Origin: Pyxidicoccus caerfyrddinensis
GTDB lineage: Bacteria > Myxococcota > Myxococcia > Myxococcales > Myxococcaceae
Assembly: GCF_010894405.1 (NCBI RefSeq)
Contig: NZ_JAAIYA010000002.1
Location: 744,001-808,000 of the forward strand
Length of the DNA: 64,000 nucleotides
Reading direction: 5' to 3'
The position numbers and the translations under genes were made by a program. Shown here one piece after another: positions 19,884-30,401 of the stretch; within the stretch, counting starts at the first letter, position 1, and each line of letters begins with the position of its first letter. The notes below the pieces were generated by a model. That model did no database searches. It was given only the letters and a program-made list of their open reading frames with translations, and was not told the origin of the DNA.

Positions 19884-21269
19884 TCAGGCAATCAGCTTGG
19901 TGGGCGCTTCCGCGGGCGCGGTCAGCTCGCCCATGAGGTACTGCCCGGAGAAGCACGCGGTGCAGAACTTGTCGCGCTTCTTGTCGCCCACCGCCTCGCC
20001 CAGGCCCTCGATGGAGATGTAGCCCAGCGAGTCCGCCGTGACGTACTTCGCAATCTCGTCGGTGGTGTGCGTGGCGGCGATGAGCTCCTGGCGGCTCGGC
20101 GTGTCGATGCCGTAGTAGCAGGGCCACTTCGTCGGCGGAGAGGAGATGCGCAGGTGCACCTCCACCGCGCCCGCGGCCTTGATCATCTTCACGATTTTGC
20201 GGCTCGTGGTGCCACGGACGATGGAGTCGTCCACCACCACCACGCGCTTGCCCTTCAGCACCTGCCGCACCGCGGACAGCTTCAGCTTCACGCCGAAGTG
20301 ACGGATGGACTGCTGCGGCTCGATGAAGGTGCGGCCCACGTAGTGGCTGCGGATGAGGCCCACGTCGTACGGAATCCCGCTCTGCTGCGAGTAGCCGATG
20401 GCCGCCGCCACACCCGAGTCCGGCACCGCGATGACCAGGTCGGCCTCGGCCGGCTGCTCACGCGCGAGCTGCATGCCCAGGCGCTTGCGCACCTCGTACA
20501 CGTTGTTGCCGAACAGCGTGGAGTCCGGGCGCGCGAAGTACACGTGCTCGAAGATGCACTGGGCCAGCCGCTTCGGCTCCTCGAAGGGGCGGCTGGTGCG
20601 CATGACGCCGTTCTCGATGACGAGCAGCTCGCCCGGCTCCAGCTCGCGCACGATGTCCGCCTCGATGAGGTCCAGCGCCGTCGACTCGCTGGCGAGCACG
20701 TACGCGCCTTCCTTCATCCGCCCCAGCACCAGCGGACGGATGCCCATCGGGTCTCTCACGGCGACGAGCTTGTTCTCCGTGAGGACCAGGATGCTGTACG
20801 CGCCCTTCACCCGGCGCAGCGCCTCCACGAGCTTCTGCTCGAAGGTGGGCTGCTTGGAGCGGGCCAGGAGGTGCATGATGACCTCCGTGTCCGCGTCCGA
20901 CTGGAAGATGGCGCCGTCGGCCTCAAGCAGTCCCTTCAGCTCGGCCGCGTTGACCAGGTTGCCGTTGTGGGCGATGGCGCACTGGCCGCCCGCGTACTGC
21001 ACGAAGAGGGGCTGCGCGTTCTTCAGCGCGCTGCCGCCCGCGGTGGAGTAGCGCACGTGCCCGATTGCCGCCTGCCCAGGCAGGCCAGCAAGCACCGGCG
21101 CGTCGAAGATGTCCGCGACCAGCCCCATCTGCCGGTGTGCGCGCAGGGAGTTGCCGTCAGAGGACACGATGCCCGCGGACTCCTGCCCGCGATGCTGGAG
21201 GGCATGCAGTCCCAGGTACGTCAGGTTGGAGGCCTCTGCGTGCCCCACGATTCCGAAGATGCCGCACAT
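19884..21269 (-). CDS. purF: Amidophosphoribosyltransferase
   Basis: A 461-residue enzyme for the first committed step of purine synthesis, making phosphoribosylamine from PRPP and glutamine. The Ntn-type glutaminase starts MCGIFGIVG with catalytic Cys2 directly after the initiator Met and no propeptide. It also contains [10 protein letters not shown] and IAHNGNLVN. The PRTase domain has the PRPP loop [14 protein letters not shown] near 340-355. The start is the ATG at 21269; the frame runs open upstream but the family begins at MCGI. It diverges from the ceramidase-like gene with a 144-nt gap in which I found no clear operator. Confidence 0.97.
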   Translation of the reverse strand: MCGIFGIVGHAEASNLTYLGLHALQHRGQESAGIVSSDGNSLRAHRQMGLVADIFDAPVLAGLPGQAAIGHVRYSTAGGSALKNAQPLFVQYAGGQCAIAHNGNLVNAAELKGLLEADGAIFQSDADTEVIMHLLARSKQPTFEQKLVEALRRVKGAYSILVLTENKLVAVRDPMGIRPLVLGRMKEGAYVLASESTALDLIEADIVRELEPGELLVIENGVMRTSRPFEEPKRLAQCIFEHVYFARPDSTLFGNNVYEVRKRLGMQLAREQPAEADLVIAVPDSGVAAAIGYSQQSGIPYDVGLIRSHYVGRTFIEPQQSIRHFGVKLKLSAVRQVLKGKRVVVVDDSIVRGTTSRKIVKMIKAAGAVEVHLRISSPPTKWPCYYGIDTPSRQELIAATHTTDEIAKYVTADSLGYISIEGLGEAVGDKKRDKFCTACFSGQYLMGELTAPAEAPTKLIA

Positions 21270-21413
21270 GGCGCGGTGCCTTACTCCTTTCAGGCGGTGA
21301 GCGGAACAGGAACGCATGCCTCTCTGGTGGGTATTCCACCCGCCGCCACAGTCGGCCGATGTGGGCAGTCGAGCCTCCCGACTCCGTCGGTGTGCGGTTA
21401 GTCTGGCCAGCGA

Positions 21414-22724
21414 ATGTCCTTCCTGCGACGCGTTCCCTGGCGTTCCCTGATTCCCCTGATTCTGCTCACGGTGGGCGCCGCGTACTCGCTGGCGTCGTGG
21501 AACTGGTGCGGCGTCTGGGCGGAGCGCGCGCCCGTGCTGCTGTCGCAGGTGCGGGGCGAAGGGCCGCTGCGCGCGGGCGCGGCGAAGGTGGCGCTCGTGC
21601 CGCCCTTCCCGGTGGTGGTGGCCGGCTACGCGCCGCCCCGTCCCGAGGCGGACCAGGCGGACCCTCCGTTGCACGCGCGCGCGGTGGTGCTGGAGGCGGG
21701 CGGGACGCGCGTGGGGCTGGTGTCGCTGGAGCTGCTGTCCGTCACCACCGAGGTGCTGGAGCGCGTGCGCGCTCAGTCCGCCGCGTCGGGGCTGGGCGAG
21801 GTGCTGGTGATGGCCACGCACACGCACTCGTCGATGGGAGGTTATGACTCGCGGCTGGTGGCGCAGCTCGTGGGCACCGGGCGGTACCGGCAGGAGTCGG
21901 TGGACGCCATCACCACCGCGGCGGTGGCGGCGCTGACGCGGGCGGCGGCCTCGCTCACCGACGTGAAGCTGGAGGTGGGGGAGGTTCGCGAGCCGGGCCT
22001 CGTCTACACGCGCAGCGGCGGGTCGGCTCCGGATGGGGCGCTGACGCGCGCGGTGCTGCGGGGGCAGGCGGGGCCGGTGGCGGAGCTGCTCCTGTTCGCC
22101 GCGCACCCGACGATGGTGCCTCGCCAGCGGACGTCGGTGGACCCGGACTACCCGGGGCGCCTCAGCTCGCTGCGCGAGTCCGAGGGCAGCGGCGTGACGC
22201 TGCTGTTGCAGGGGACGGTGGGCAACGCCTCCGTGGCCTTCTCGGAAGGGCAGGGGCTGGAGCGCGTGTCCGGCTTCGCGCGGACGCTGGCGGCGCTGGC
22301 GGGCAGGGTGGCGCTGGCGCCGGTGGGGGACTCGGTGCGCCTGTCGCTGGCGCGCGTGGAGGTGGCGATGCCCCGGCCGGATGCGTCGCGGCTGGTGCCT
22401 TCACTCACTCGCGCCGCCGGGGACAACCTGCTGTGCGGCTCCGCGCAGCGCGTGGCGGAGGTGGGCGCGCTGGCGTTGGGGCCGCTGGAGCTGCTGGCCG
22501 TGCCGGGCGAGCCCACGGTGGACGCGGGCGCGGAGCTGGTGCGGCGCACCGGCGCCACGGGCGTGCTGGGGCTGACGGATGGGTACGTGGGCTACGTGGA
22601 GGCGCCGGCGCTGGTGACGGACGGGCGCGGTGAGTCCATGCGTCAGTACTTCGGGCCGGCCCTGCTGGAGCGCCTGGCCGTGGCGGCGGAGCTGGCATCG
22701 AGCACGGCGGGCTTCACGCGCTGA
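21414..22724 (+). CDS. Neutral/alkaline ceramidase-like hydrolase, membrane-anchored
   Basis: A 436-residue protein. Residues 12-30 are a single N-terminal membrane anchor or uncleaved signal ([19 protein letters not shown]). The body resembles the N-terminal domain of neutral/alkaline non-lysosomal ceramidases, including the metal-binding segment [11 protein letters not shown] and [10 protein letters not shown]. Ceramidases are usually about 650 residues, so the C-terminal domain is missing and the substrate is uncertain. Many bacterial proteins of this shortened kind are annotated only as hydrolases. It probably acts in the periplasm. Confidence 0.7.
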   Translation: MSFLRRVPWRSLIPLILLTVGAAYSLASWNWCGVWAERAPVLLSQVRGEGPLRAGAAKVALVPPFPVVVAGYAPPRPEADQADPPLHARAVVLEAGGTRVGLVSLELLSVTTEVLERVRAQSAASGLGEVLVMATHTHSSMGGYDSRLVAQLVGTGRYRQESVDAITTAAVAALTRAAASLTDVKLEVGEVREPGLVYTRSGGSAPDGALTRAVLRGQAGPVAELLLFAAHPTMVPRQRTSVDPDYPGRLSSLRESEGSGVTLLLQGTVGNASVAFSEGQGLERVSGFARTLAALAGRVALAPVGDSVRLSLARVEVAMPRPDASRLVPSLTRAAGDNLLCGSAQRVAEVGALALGPLELLAVPGEPTVDAGAELVRRTGATGVLGLTDGYVGYVEAPALVTDGRGESMRQYFGPALLERLAVAAELASSTAGFTR

Positions 22725-22843
22725 CGTCGGGGCGCGAGTGATGTGCCGTGGACGATGCTCCGCCGTGTTCCGGCCATATGGCCATGCGCGGCGCCCTCCG
22801 GGGGGTGAAGATGCGTGCCGACTCTTCGCCCCTCGGGAGCCCC

Positions 22844-23632
22844 ATGAGCCAGACCGACCCCCGCATCACCCTGGAAGTGCGTGGCCACATCGCCGTCATC
22901 GGCATCAACCGTCCCGAGAAGCGCAATGCGTTCGACGTGGGCATGCTGCGCGCGTTCTCCGAGGCGATGACGCAGGCGGACCGCAACCCCGACGTGCGCT
23001 GCATGGTGGTCTACGCCGTCGGTGACCACTTCTCCGCCGGCCTGGACCTGGCCAACGTGGCGCCCGCGCTCGCGCAGGGTGAGGGGCTGGCTCCGAAGGG
23101 CTCCATCGACCCGTGGGCCACCATGGGCGAGGTGCGCACCAAGCCGCTCATCCTCGCCGTCCAGGGGCTGTGCCTCACGCTCTCCATCGAGCTCATCCTC
23201 GCCGCCGACATCGCAGTGGCCTCCGAGGACGCGCGCTTCGGCCAGATTGAAATCAAGCGCGGCATCTTCCCCTTCGGCGGCGCGACCCTCCGCTTCCCGC
23301 AGGTGGCCGGCTGGGGCAATGCCATGCGCTGGCTGCTCACCGGTGACGAGTTCGACGCGCGCGAGGCGCACCGCATCGGCCTCGTGCAGGAGGTGGTGGA
23401 GCGCGGCCGTCAATTGGAGCGTGCGCTGGCCTTGGCCGCGACGGTGGCGAAGCAGGCGCCCCTCGGTGTGCAGGCCACGCTCGCCTCCGCACGGCAGACG
23501 CTCCACGAGGGCCCCGAGGCCGCCGCGAAGTCCCTGCTGCCCAGGCTGCTTCAGTTGGTTGGCTCGGAGGACGCGGCCGAGGGCGTGCAGTCCTTCATCG
23601 AGCGCCGCGAGGCCCGCTTCACCGGGCGGTGA
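22844..23632 (+). CDS. Enoyl-CoA hydratase/isomerase family protein
   Basis: A 262-residue crotonase-fold enzyme. The CoA-binding and oxyanion-hole segments are visible as NRPEKRNAFDVGML and GDHFSAGLDL, with AVQGLCLTLSIELILAADI following. At one usual catalytic glutamate position the sequence reads QIEIKRGIFPFGGAT, so a hydratase with one glutamate or an isomerase are both possible. The ATG at 22844 is preferred; upstream frame is open but unlike the family. It is convergent with yhbY. Confidence 0.88.
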   Translation: MSQTDPRITLEVRGHIAVIGINRPEKRNAFDVGMLRAFSEAMTQADRNPDVRCMVVYAVGDHFSAGLDLANVAPALAQGEGLAPKGSIDPWATMGEVRTKPLILAVQGLCLTLSIELILAADIAVASEDARFGQIEIKRGIFPFGGATLRFPQVAGWGNAMRWLLTGDEFDAREAHRIGLVQEVVERGRQLERALALAATVAKQAPLGVQATLASARQTLHEGPEAAAKSLLPRLLQLVGSEDAAEGVQSFIERREARFTGR

Positions 23633-23659
23633 GCGGGCCCCACGAGGCTCCGGGCGCGC

Positions 23660-23968
23660 TCAGAACTTCTCGAACTTCGACTTCTCCTTGCGCTTCTTGA
23701 AGAGGAGCACGGTGCGTCCGAGGAGCTGGGCCAGCTCGGACTGCGTGCCCTCGGCCATCTTCGCCGCGGCTTCCTGCCGCGTCTCCGGGCCTTCGTTGAT
23801 CTTCACCTTGATGAGCTCGTGGTCAGTCAAGGCCTGCTCGACCGCGGCGATGACGCCCTCGGTGACGCCGGATTGACCGACGATGACCACCGGCTCCAGG
23901 TGGTGTCCTAGCGCGCGCAAGGCGCGGCGTTGCTTCCCGGTGAGCGGCACGTTTCTCGACTCCTTCAT
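23660..23968 (-). CDS. YhbY/CRM-domain RNA-binding protein
   Basis: A 102-residue CRS1-YhbY (CRM) domain protein, the family size. It has LTGKQRRALRALGHHLEPVV and VGQSGVTEGVIAAVEQAL, containing the GxxG loop that contacts RNA, and ends in a basic tail (FKKRKEKSKFEKF). YhbY proteins associate with pre-50S ribosomes. It starts 53 nt downstream of the DUF4388 mosaic gene on the same strand. Confidence 0.9.
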   Translation of the reverse strand: MKESRNVPLTGKQRRALRALGHHLEPVVIVGQSGVTEGVIAAVEQALTDHELIKVKINEGPETRQEAAAKMAEGTQSELAQLLGRTVLLFKKRKEKSKFEKF

Positions 23969-24021
23969 TGGGTAGATGGCCGGGGCTCGTGGCCCCAGCC
24001 GGCAGCGACGGGGGACGCACC

Positions 24022-26667
24022 CTACTTCTTCTGCGTCGACATGCGGACCTCTCGCTGCGCGTCGATGTGGTCTGGCTGAAGCTCCACGGTCCGCTTGAAG
24101 TGCTTCAGGGCTCCCGGAGCGTCGCCACACAGCTTGGCAATCACCCCCAGGAAGTAGTGCGCGGGCGCGCAGCGCTCATTGCGCTTGATGGCGTTCTGGA
24201 TTTCGCGGAACGCCTCCGGCTGGGCCGCCTTCTTGTCCGCGGCCGTGAAGAAGCGCGCGTAGCCCCGCCACGCGTAGAACTCCGCTTCCTCCGCGTTCAG
24301 CTTGATGGCCTCGTCCAGCATCTTCACGGCGTCGGCGAACTTGCGCGCCTTCACGAGGATGCAGGACTTCTGGAACAGCTCCTCGGCCATGAGGATGGAG
24401 TTGATGTCCACCTCGGTGCCGGCGCCGCCACCCTCCTTCAGTTCCTCGATGTACTGCGCGCGGCTCTTGTCGTCCGAGAGCATCCGGTACGCATCGCCGA
24501 TGTACGCGAAGACCTCCGCCTTCAGCTTCTCCAGGTCCGGTGGCGCGCCCTGCGGCAGCGTGTCCGGGTGGTACAGCTTCGCCAGGCGGAAGTAGGCCAT
24601 CTTCACCGCGCTCGAGTTCGTCTGCTCCGTCAGCCCGAGCCGCTGGAAGTGGTTCTGCTGCTTCATCGCCATGACGAGCTGGCGCAGCGCGGGAATCTCC
24701 TCCGAGCCCGGGCCTGTCGCGGGCGCCGCCGTGGCGGTGGGCGCCGCGCCGGGAGGCCGCGCGGCCGCGGGCGGCGGGCTCGCGGGACGGGGCGCCGGGG
24801 CTGCTCCGGGGCCCGCGTTCACCACGGGCGGTCCGCCGGTTCCGGGGGCCGCGTGCATCACGGGCGGCGCGGGACGCGCGGCGGGTGCGCCTGGCGCGGC
24901 GCCAGCGGGGCGGGGCGGGCTCGCGGCGGCCGGGCCCACGACGGGCGGCGGGCGGGGCGCGGCGGGCTGGGGCGCGGCGGGCTGGGGCGCGGTGGGCCGC
25001 TGCGGTGTGGCGGCGGCCGCGGGCTGGGGCGCTGCAGGGCGCTGCGGCGTGGCCTGGGCTCCGGGCGGGGGCGCGGCGGGCTGCGGCGTGGCCTGGGCTC
25101 CGGGGGGAGGCGCGACGGCGGCGCTCCTCGAGGGCGCGGCGAACGACACCGCGTCCAGCTCCCGGAGCAGGAAGGCGATGCGCAGCAGGTGGTCGCCGTC
25201 CTGCGGGAAGTCGTTCAGCAGCTGCGCCACCGAGCGCACGCCGTCGATGACGGCGAGCGTGCGGACCTCGTGCGGGGTGAGGCGCAGCTCGCTCGCGGCC
25301 ACCAGCCCGCCGGACTTCATGATGGGGAGCTGGAGCACCGGGGCCAGCCGCCGCTTGAGGTCCGCGGGCGGCAGGCGGCGCACGGCATCACTCAGCACCG
25401 CCCAGCGGTTCCCGAGCGGCATCGCCTTCTGTCCCGGCAGGTCGCGCGGCTCGAAGGTGAAGGTGCCGGACTCGGCGCGCAGGCCCTTGGCCATGATGAG
25501 CACCGCGCGCTGTGCCAGGTGCGTGAAGGCGCTGGCTGGCTGCAGGAGGCCCTGCCCGAAGAGCGCCGCGAGCAGGTCCCCGCCGAAGCGCTCTCGCGAG
25601 GACTCGGCCTGCTGGAGCTGCTCGGGCGTGAGGAGCTTCGCTCCCATCAGAGACGTGCCGAGCGCGTCCTCCGGATGGGACGAGTCGACGAACTCCGGGT
25701 TGCCCTTGCGGAAGTGGATGTGGACCACCCGGTCCGGCAGCGTGAGCGACAGCAGCCCCGTCTGCTCCCCGGCGGCGATGCGGCCATAGAGGCGGATGGG
25801 GGAGAGCTGGTCGAGCGGTCCCTGGGATGGAACCGCGTAGGGCGAGGCGTCCGCCGCCACGACGGCGGGGCCGGGCGCGGCCGGCGCGGCCATGGGGTTC
25901 GGAAAGGGCGCGGGAGTGGGCGCCGTGGCACCGCGCGCGGCGGGTTGAGGCGTGCCTGGTGGCACCGGCGGTCGTCCCGGCACGGCTCCTGGCGGTGTGC
26001 CGGGGACCGAGCCCGGAGCGGTGGCTCCCGGGGCGCCCGGCGCTGCTCCGGCGACGGGAGGCCGCTGGACGGCTCCGGCGACACCGGGCTGCGGGGGAAC
26101 CGTGGGACGGCGCGCGGGGTCGACATTGGCCTGGGCTCCCGGACCGGCCATCAACGGCGAGGCGCCCGGACCTGCCATGGGCGCCGCACCCGGGCCCACG
26201 GGCGGTCGGGTTCCCGGACCCGCCATGGGCGCGGCGCCCGCCGCCGGACGCGTGCCCGGGCCTGCCATCGGCGCCGCACCAGGACCTGCCATCGGTCGGG
26301 CACCGGGGCCTGCCATCGGCGCGGCTCCAGGGCCTGCCATCGGCGCCGCACCAGGACCTGCCATTGGAGCCGCACCGGGCCCGGCCATGGGCGCAGCACC
26401 GGGAGTCACGGCGCCGGGCGAACTGGCTCCTGGCGCCGGGGCCGGGACGTTCGGCGCTCCGTCGCCCCAGAGCGCGCGGGGGAAGACGTCGCGGGCCTCG
26501 GGGAAGCGCCAGGGGAAGGCGAAGTTGATCCCGTCCTCGGAGACCTGGAGCTTGCCCTTGATGGAGCCGCTCTCCACGAGCAGCTCGATGGTCGGCAGGG
26601 TGAGGGGCCCCCACATGGTGCCCCTGTCGTTGCGAACCCAGTACTGCCGGACCTCACCCTCGGCCAT
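24022..26667 (-). CDS. GYF-like/DUF4388/J-domain/TPR mosaic protein
   Basis: An 881-residue cytoplasmic multidomain protein. Residues 7-65 look like a GYF_2 domain ([20 protein letters not shown]). Residues 85-180 hold about nine PMAGPGA-type units in a Pro/Ala/Gly-rich tract. Residues 280-520 contain a DUF4388 domain ([22 protein letters not shown]). A second Pro/Ala-rich linker follows. The J-domain near 670-740 has an intact HPD at 700-702, so Hsp70 stimulation is possible. Residues 755-880 are TPR-like ([26 protein letters not shown]). DUF4388-DnaJ-TPR combinations are typical of myxobacteria and some are linked to gliding motility; this one has no assigned role. Confidence 0.85.
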   Translation of the reverse strand: MAEGEVRQYWVRNDRGTMWGPLTLPTIELLVESGSIKGKLQVSEDGINFAFPWRFPEARDVFPRALWGDGAPNVPAPAPGASSPGAVTPGAAPMAGPGAAPMAGPGAAPMAGPGAAPMAGPGARPMAGPGAAPMAGPGTRPAAGAAPMAGPGTRPPVGPGAAPMAGPGASPLMAGPGAQANVDPARRPTVPPQPGVAGAVQRPPVAGAAPGAPGATAPGSVPGTPPGAVPGRPPVPPGTPQPAARGATAPTPAPFPNPMAAPAAPGPAVVAADASPYAVPSQGPLDQLSPIRLYGRIAAGEQTGLLSLTLPDRVVHIHFRKGNPEFVDSSHPEDALGTSLMGAKLLTPEQLQQAESSRERFGGDLLAALFGQGLLQPASAFTHLAQRAVLIMAKGLRAESGTFTFEPRDLPGQKAMPLGNRWAVLSDAVRRLPPADLKRRLAPVLQLPIMKSGGLVAASELRLTPHEVRTLAVIDGVRSVAQLLNDFPQDGDHLLRIAFLLRELDAVSFAAPSRSAAVAPPPGAQATPQPAAPPPGAQATPQRPAAPQPAAAATPQRPTAPQPAAPQPAAPRPPPVVGPAAASPPRPAGAAPGAPAARPAPPVMHAAPGTGGPPVVNAGPGAAPAPRPASPPPAAARPPGAAPTATAAPATGPGSEEIPALRQLVMAMKQQNHFQRLGLTEQTNSSAVKMAYFRLAKLYHPDTLPQGAPPDLEKLKAEVFAYIGDAYRMLSDDKSRAQYIEELKEGGGAGTEVDINSILMAEELFQKSCILVKARKFADAVKMLDEAIKLNAEEAEFYAWRGYARFFTAADKKAAQPEAFREIQNAIKRNERCAPAHYFLGVIAKLCGDAPGALKHFKRTVELQPDHIDAQREVRMSTQKK
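26135..26403 (-). repeat. In-frame PMAGPGA-coding repeats
   Basis: About nine short tandem units of 18-30 nt encode variants of AAPMAGPG inside the mosaic protein gene. The DNA alternates CCTGCCATCGG-type blocks. Such tracts often change length between strains. Confidence 0.7.
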
Positions 26668-26771
26668 GCGCTGCTCGACTCCGTTGGTGTTCAGAAAAGG
26701 GAAAGGAGAACCCTACCGCCGTCCTCCCTCGACTCAAAGCATACGGCCGGGCGTCACGCCCGTACTCCGCG

Positions 26772-27584
26772 TCAGGGCGTCGCGCCGTCCAGCGCCGCCA
26801 GTCCCAACGCGGCGAGACATGCCGCATCCGCCTGCTGCTCGGCGGGCGGGTCGAAGCAGAACACCTCGGTGTCGAACACCTTGCACAGCCCCGCGGGCGT
26901 GGCCGCGCACGCCGCCTTCGAGAACGCCGTCGTGCACCCATACCCGCACACCGGCCCCGTCTCGCTGTTCTTGCACTCGGGCGCGGGCAGCGAGCGCTTC
27001 CAGGCGCACAGCGCCGCGGCGGGCGGGTCGAAGCAGGTGATGCGGCCGCTGGCCAGCTTGCACACGCCCGCGGGCGTCCGGGCGCAGCGCACCCCTTCCG
27101 GCGCATTCACACAGCCATAGCCGCACGTCAGTTGCATCCCGTTGCTGCGGCAGTCCGCCTGGGGCGTCTCGCGGCCGTACACGGCGAAGACGATGGCCGG
27201 AGGGTCGAAGCACTCCACGTCGCCGCTGCGGCCCTTGCACACGCCCGCCGGAGACTTCGCGCACTTCACCTTCCCCGGCTGCGTCGCGCAGTTGTAGCCG
27301 CACGCCACCATGCCATCGATGCTCTTGCACTCGTGTGCCGGCAGCGAGTCGCCGTACGCCTTCAGCACGTAGGCCGGCGGGTCGAAGCACACGGCCTGTC
27401 CGTCCACCACCTGGCAGCGGCCCTGCGGCGTCTGCGCGCACCGCACCCGCTGTCCGTCCGACTTGCACCCATAGCCGCAGGACACCCGACCGTCGATGGA
27501 GCGGCAGGTGGCCGCGGATGGGTCCTGCGACGGCGGAGCCGAGGCGAGCGTGAGCGCCAGCACGGTGACGAGGGAAGCGAGCAC
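26772..27584 (-). CDS. Exported protein with four Cys-rich CGYGC/CFDPP repeats
   Basis: A 270-residue protein with an N-terminal signal peptide (VTVLALTLASAPP). Four tandem modules of about 50-60 residues follow. Each begins with Cys and reaches CGYGC (or CGYNC), then a Cys-x-x-TP/SP-x-G-x-C segment, and closes with CFDPP. There are seven or eight cysteines per module, so it is probably disulphide-bonded in the periplasm or outside the cell. I chose the GTG at 27584, the only start placing the signal sequence at the N-terminus. The family is not recognised. It diverges from the TSUP permease gene. Confidence 0.7.
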   Translation of the reverse strand: MLASLVTVLALTLASAPPSQDPSAATCRSIDGRVSCGYGCKSDGQRVRCAQTPQGRCQVVDGQAVCFDPPAYVLKAYGDSLPAHECKSIDGMVACGYNCATQPGKVKCAKSPAGVCKGRSGDVECFDPPAIVFAVYGRETPQADCRSNGMQLTCGYGCVNAPEGVRCARTPAGVCKLASGRITCFDPPAAALCAWKRSLPAPECKNSETGPVCGYGCTTAFSKAACAATPAGLCKVFDTEVFCFDPPAEQQADAACLAALGLAALDGATP

Positions 27585-27723
27585 GGGGGACCTCGGGCGG
27601 GGGAGAAGCGGTGCGGCCCGGCCATTGACGCCCAAGGCGCGCGGGGACGCAAGAAGCGGGCGGCCGCGACGGCGCGGGCGGGGCGTGGTACCCAGGCGCC
27701 CTCCCACGCGGAGGTAGGCCCCG

Positions 27724-28500
27724 GTGGACGTGGACGTCAGCACGCTGCACATCATCCTGCTCTGTGTCGCCGCGATGACGGCGGGCCTCGTGGACGCCAT
27801 CGCCGGGGGCGGCGGCCTCATCACCCTGCCCGCGCTGCTGGCCGCCGGCCTTCCACCTCACGTGGCGCTGGGCACCAACAAGGGCCAGTCCGTCTTCGGC
27901 ACCTTCGCCGCGCTGGTGCGCTTCTCCCGCGCCGGGCTGGTGGACGGGAAGCTGGCGCGGGTGACGTTCCCCTTCGGCCTCGCGGGCGCCCTCGCGGGTG
28001 CCGCGCTGGTGCTGCTGGTGAAGCCGGAGGTGCTCAAGCCGCTGGTGCTGGTGCTGCTCATCGCGGTGGCGGTGTTCCTCACCTTCCGCAAGGCCCCGCG
28101 CCCCGGCGACGCGCCCGAGCCCGGGCCACGCCCTCGCGCGCAGGCGATTGGCGCGCTCATCGCGCTGGGCCTGGGCACCTATGACGGCTTCTTCGGGCCG
28201 GGCACCGGCACCTTCCTCATCGTGGCCTTCTCCACGCTGTTGGGCCACGGCCTGGCGCGCGCGTCCGCGGACGCGAAGGTGGTGAACTTCGCCTCCAACC
28301 TCGCCTCCATGACGATGTTCGCCCTCAAGGGCGTGGTGCTGTGGAAGGTGGCGCTGCCCATGGCCGCGGCCCAGTTCTCCGGCGCGTATATCGGCGCGCA
28401 CCTCGCGGTGAAGGGCGGCGACAAGCTGGTGCGCAGGGTGGTGCTCGGTGTGGTGCTGGCGCTGGTGCTGAAGCTGGGGCGCGACGTGATGATGGGCTGA
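27724..28500 (+). CDS. TSUP (TauE/SafE) family membrane permease
   Basis: A 258-residue inner-membrane protein with about eight hydrophobic helices in two related halves. The first half has GLVDAIAGGGGLITLPAL and the second has YDGFFGPGTGTFLIVAF, the paired family motif. The GTG at 27724 is the start. Family members export or import sulfite, sulfonates or other small organic anions. The YfcA-like subgroup is closest in appearance, without a defined substrate. Confidence 0.9.
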   Translation: MDVDVSTLHIILLCVAAMTAGLVDAIAGGGGLITLPALLAAGLPPHVALGTNKGQSVFGTFAALVRFSRAGLVDGKLARVTFPFGLAGALAGAALVLLVKPEVLKPLVLVLLIAVAVFLTFRKAPRPGDAPEPGPRPRAQAIGALIALGLGTYDGFFGPGTGTFLIVAFSTLLGHGLARASADAKVVNFASNLASMTMFALKGVVLWKVALPMAAAQFSGAYIGAHLAVKGGDKLVRRVVLGVVLALVLKLGRDVMMG

Positions 28501-28511
28501 CTCGAGCCCCT

Positions 28512-29027
28512 TCAGCCGATGTGCACCAGCAGCGCGTCCTCGCGCTTCGCCACCGTGGCCACGAACTTCTGAAGCTCCTCGAAGTAGGAGATCAGCTCCT
28601 CCAGCGGGTCCACGTCCTCCTCGGGCTCGTCCCAGGTGCCGGGGTAGATGTCCTGGGCCTGCATCTCCACCGGGTCATACCGGCGGCGCAGCGTGGACTC
28701 GGGCGCCTTCGCGAGCGCCTGGGCGAGCGCCTTCACCTGCGCGGGCGTGAAGATGCGCGCGGTGCCCTCGTCCGAGGGAATGTCCCCCACGTCCTCGCCA
28801 CCGCGCACCAGGAAGTCCAGCGGCGCGGCGCCTTCCCAGGGCGTGCCGGTGAGCAGGTACTGGAGGCCGTGCCACGCCTCGCCGATGTCCAGCTCCACGA
28901 AGGCCGCGCCCTTCGAATCGCCGAAGTCCTCCTCGTCGTCGAGGAAGGCCTCCAGGCTCTGGGGCGCCTGGAGCAGGGCGTTGCGCTGCGCCTCCGTGGC
29001 GCTGCGAAGGGTGCAGAGCATCTCCAT
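28512..29027 (-). CDS. DUF1877 family protein
   Basis: A 171-residue soluble acidic protein of the YfbM/DUF1877 family. It has the typical elements DIGEAWHGLQYLLTG, FTPAQVKALAQAL and a C-terminal YFEELQKFVATVAKREDALLVHIG. The family has no known activity. It is convergent with the TSUP gene and lies 45 nt downstream of the histidine kinase on the same strand. Confidence 0.88.
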   Translation of the reverse strand: MEMLCTLRSATEAQRNALLQAPQSLEAFLDDEEDFGDSKGAAFVELDIGEAWHGLQYLLTGTPWEGAAPLDFLVRGGEDVGDIPSDEGTARIFTPAQVKALAQALAKAPESTLRRRYDPVEMQAQDIYPGTWDEPEEDVDPLEELISYFEELQKFVATVAKREDALLVHIG

Positions 29028-29072
29028 GCGGTGACCTCGGGGGCGCGTGAGTCGACGAGCGCGGGGCGGACC

Positions 29073-30362
29073 TTACCGCCCGCCGCTCACCAACGGAACA
29101 AGGGAGGCGTCCGCGCTCAGCGGTAGCTCGACGGTGAACGTCGCGCCCTGGCCCGGCACGCTGGCCGCGGAGATGGTGCCGCCGCTCGCGGAGACAATCC
29201 TCCGGACGATGTAGAGCCCCAGGCCCAGGCCGCCGAAGTGGCGCCCGGACACGGCCCGCTCGAAGCGGTCGAAGATGCGCTCGAGCGCCTCGGGGGCGAT
29301 GCCCAGCCCCTCGTCCCGCACGGTCAGCCGCGCCCGCCCGTCCCGCCGCTCCAGCCGCACGTGGACGGGCTTGCCCGCGCCGTACTTCAGGGCGTTGGAC
29401 AGCAGGTTGTCGAGCACCTGCTCGAACCGGAGCGGGTCCACCCGTCCCATGAGGGCCTCGTCCACCTCCAGCGTGAGCGCGCACCCGGCGCGCAGCGCCT
29501 CGGGCTCGAAGCGCCGGACGGCCTCGCGGACCCCTTGCGTCAGGTCCATCCGCGCGGGGTGCAGCTCCAGCCGGCCGGCGGAGATGCGTGACACGTCCAG
29601 CAGGTCGTCCACCAACTCCACCAGCTTCTTCACCTGCCTCTGGGCCACGTCCAGGTGGAGCCCGGCTCGCTCGGGGGAGGAGTGGGGCGGCGGCAGGGAC
29701 AGCTCGCGCCGGAGCAATTGAAGCCGGAGCCCGAGCGGGGTGAGCGGCGTCCTCAGCTCGTGGCTGGCCACCAAGAGGAACTCGTCCCGCGTGGCCACCG
29801 CCTTCTCGGCGAGCCCCAGGCTCTGGAGCAGCCGCGCGGAGTCCACCCACAGGATTCGCAGCGTCAGGGCCACGCACGCCACCACCGCCAGGACGAGCAC
29901 CCACCGCTGGAGGACCAGCGGAGGCTGCTCGACGAGCGGCGGCAGCAGGCCGTCCACCACCGTCACCCACGCGTCCACGCCCAGGGCGGCGAACATGTAC
30001 CGGCCGAGCGCGGGGCGCTCCAGGTACGGCAGCACCAGCGCCACCCCGGCGATGGGCATCAGCAGCAGCGCGGCGAACAGGAAGTGCACGAACAGCGCCC
30101 CGAGGACGACCATCACCAGCAGCGCATGGCCCGTCACCCACGCGGCCCGCGCCGTCCGCCCGTGGAGGGCCAGCCGGCGGGCCCAGGCGAGCGCCGCCGT
30201 GTAGAGGCCCACCGCCACCGCCCCTCCCGCGAGCGCCGGGCTGCGCAGTGCGAAGGCGAAGATGGCGTAGACCCCCAGGAAGCCCACCGCGACGGGGAAC
30301 ATCCACTGGAGGAACTGGCGGAGCCGCAGCTGCCTCAGCTCCTCTTCGGAGGACTCATGCAT
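29073..30362 (-). CDS. Membrane sensor histidine kinase
   Basis: A 429-residue kinase. Residues 20-170 contain about five to six membrane helices with no large periplasmic loop. The HisKA motif ASHELRTPLTPL has phosphoacceptor H201. The ATPase has an N-box (DNLLSNALKYG), G1 (DEGLGIA), F (FDRFERA) and G2 (GGLGLGLYIVR). I favour the ATG at 30362 (MHESSEEELR); an in-frame ATG at 30404 would sit inside a perfect 18-bp palindrome and add 14 residues. No response regulator is adjacent, so it is an orphan. Few-loop sensors of this kind often sense the membrane itself. Confidence 0.88.
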   Translation of the reverse strand: MHESSEEELRQLRLRQFLQWMFPVAVGFLGVYAIFAFALRSPALAGGAVAVGLYTAALAWARRLALHGRTARAAWVTGHALLVMVVLGALFVHFLFAALLLMPIAGVALVLPYLERPALGRYMFAALGVDAWVTVVDGLLPPLVEQPPLVLQRWVLVLAVVACVALTLRILWVDSARLLQSLGLAEKAVATRDEFLLVASHELRTPLTPLGLRLQLLRRELSLPPPHSSPERAGLHLDVAQRQVKKLVELVDDLLDVSRISAGRLELHPARMDLTQGVREAVRRFEPEALRAGCALTLEVDEALMGRVDPLRFEQVLDNLLSNALKYGAGKPVHVRLERRDGRARLTVRDEGLGIAPEALERIFDRFERAVSGRHFGGLGLGLYIVRRIVSASGGTISAASVPGQGATFTVELPLSADASLVPLVSGGR

Positions 30363-30401
30363 CCCGGTGGACCCTGCGTTGCTCACGTGTCCGGACCGAA
30401 C

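Noticed and set aside
26748-26762. Short CGGGCG/CGCCCG hairpin after the Cys-repeat gene
   Set aside because: A 6-bp stem without a T tract is too common in GC-rich DNA to be called a terminator.
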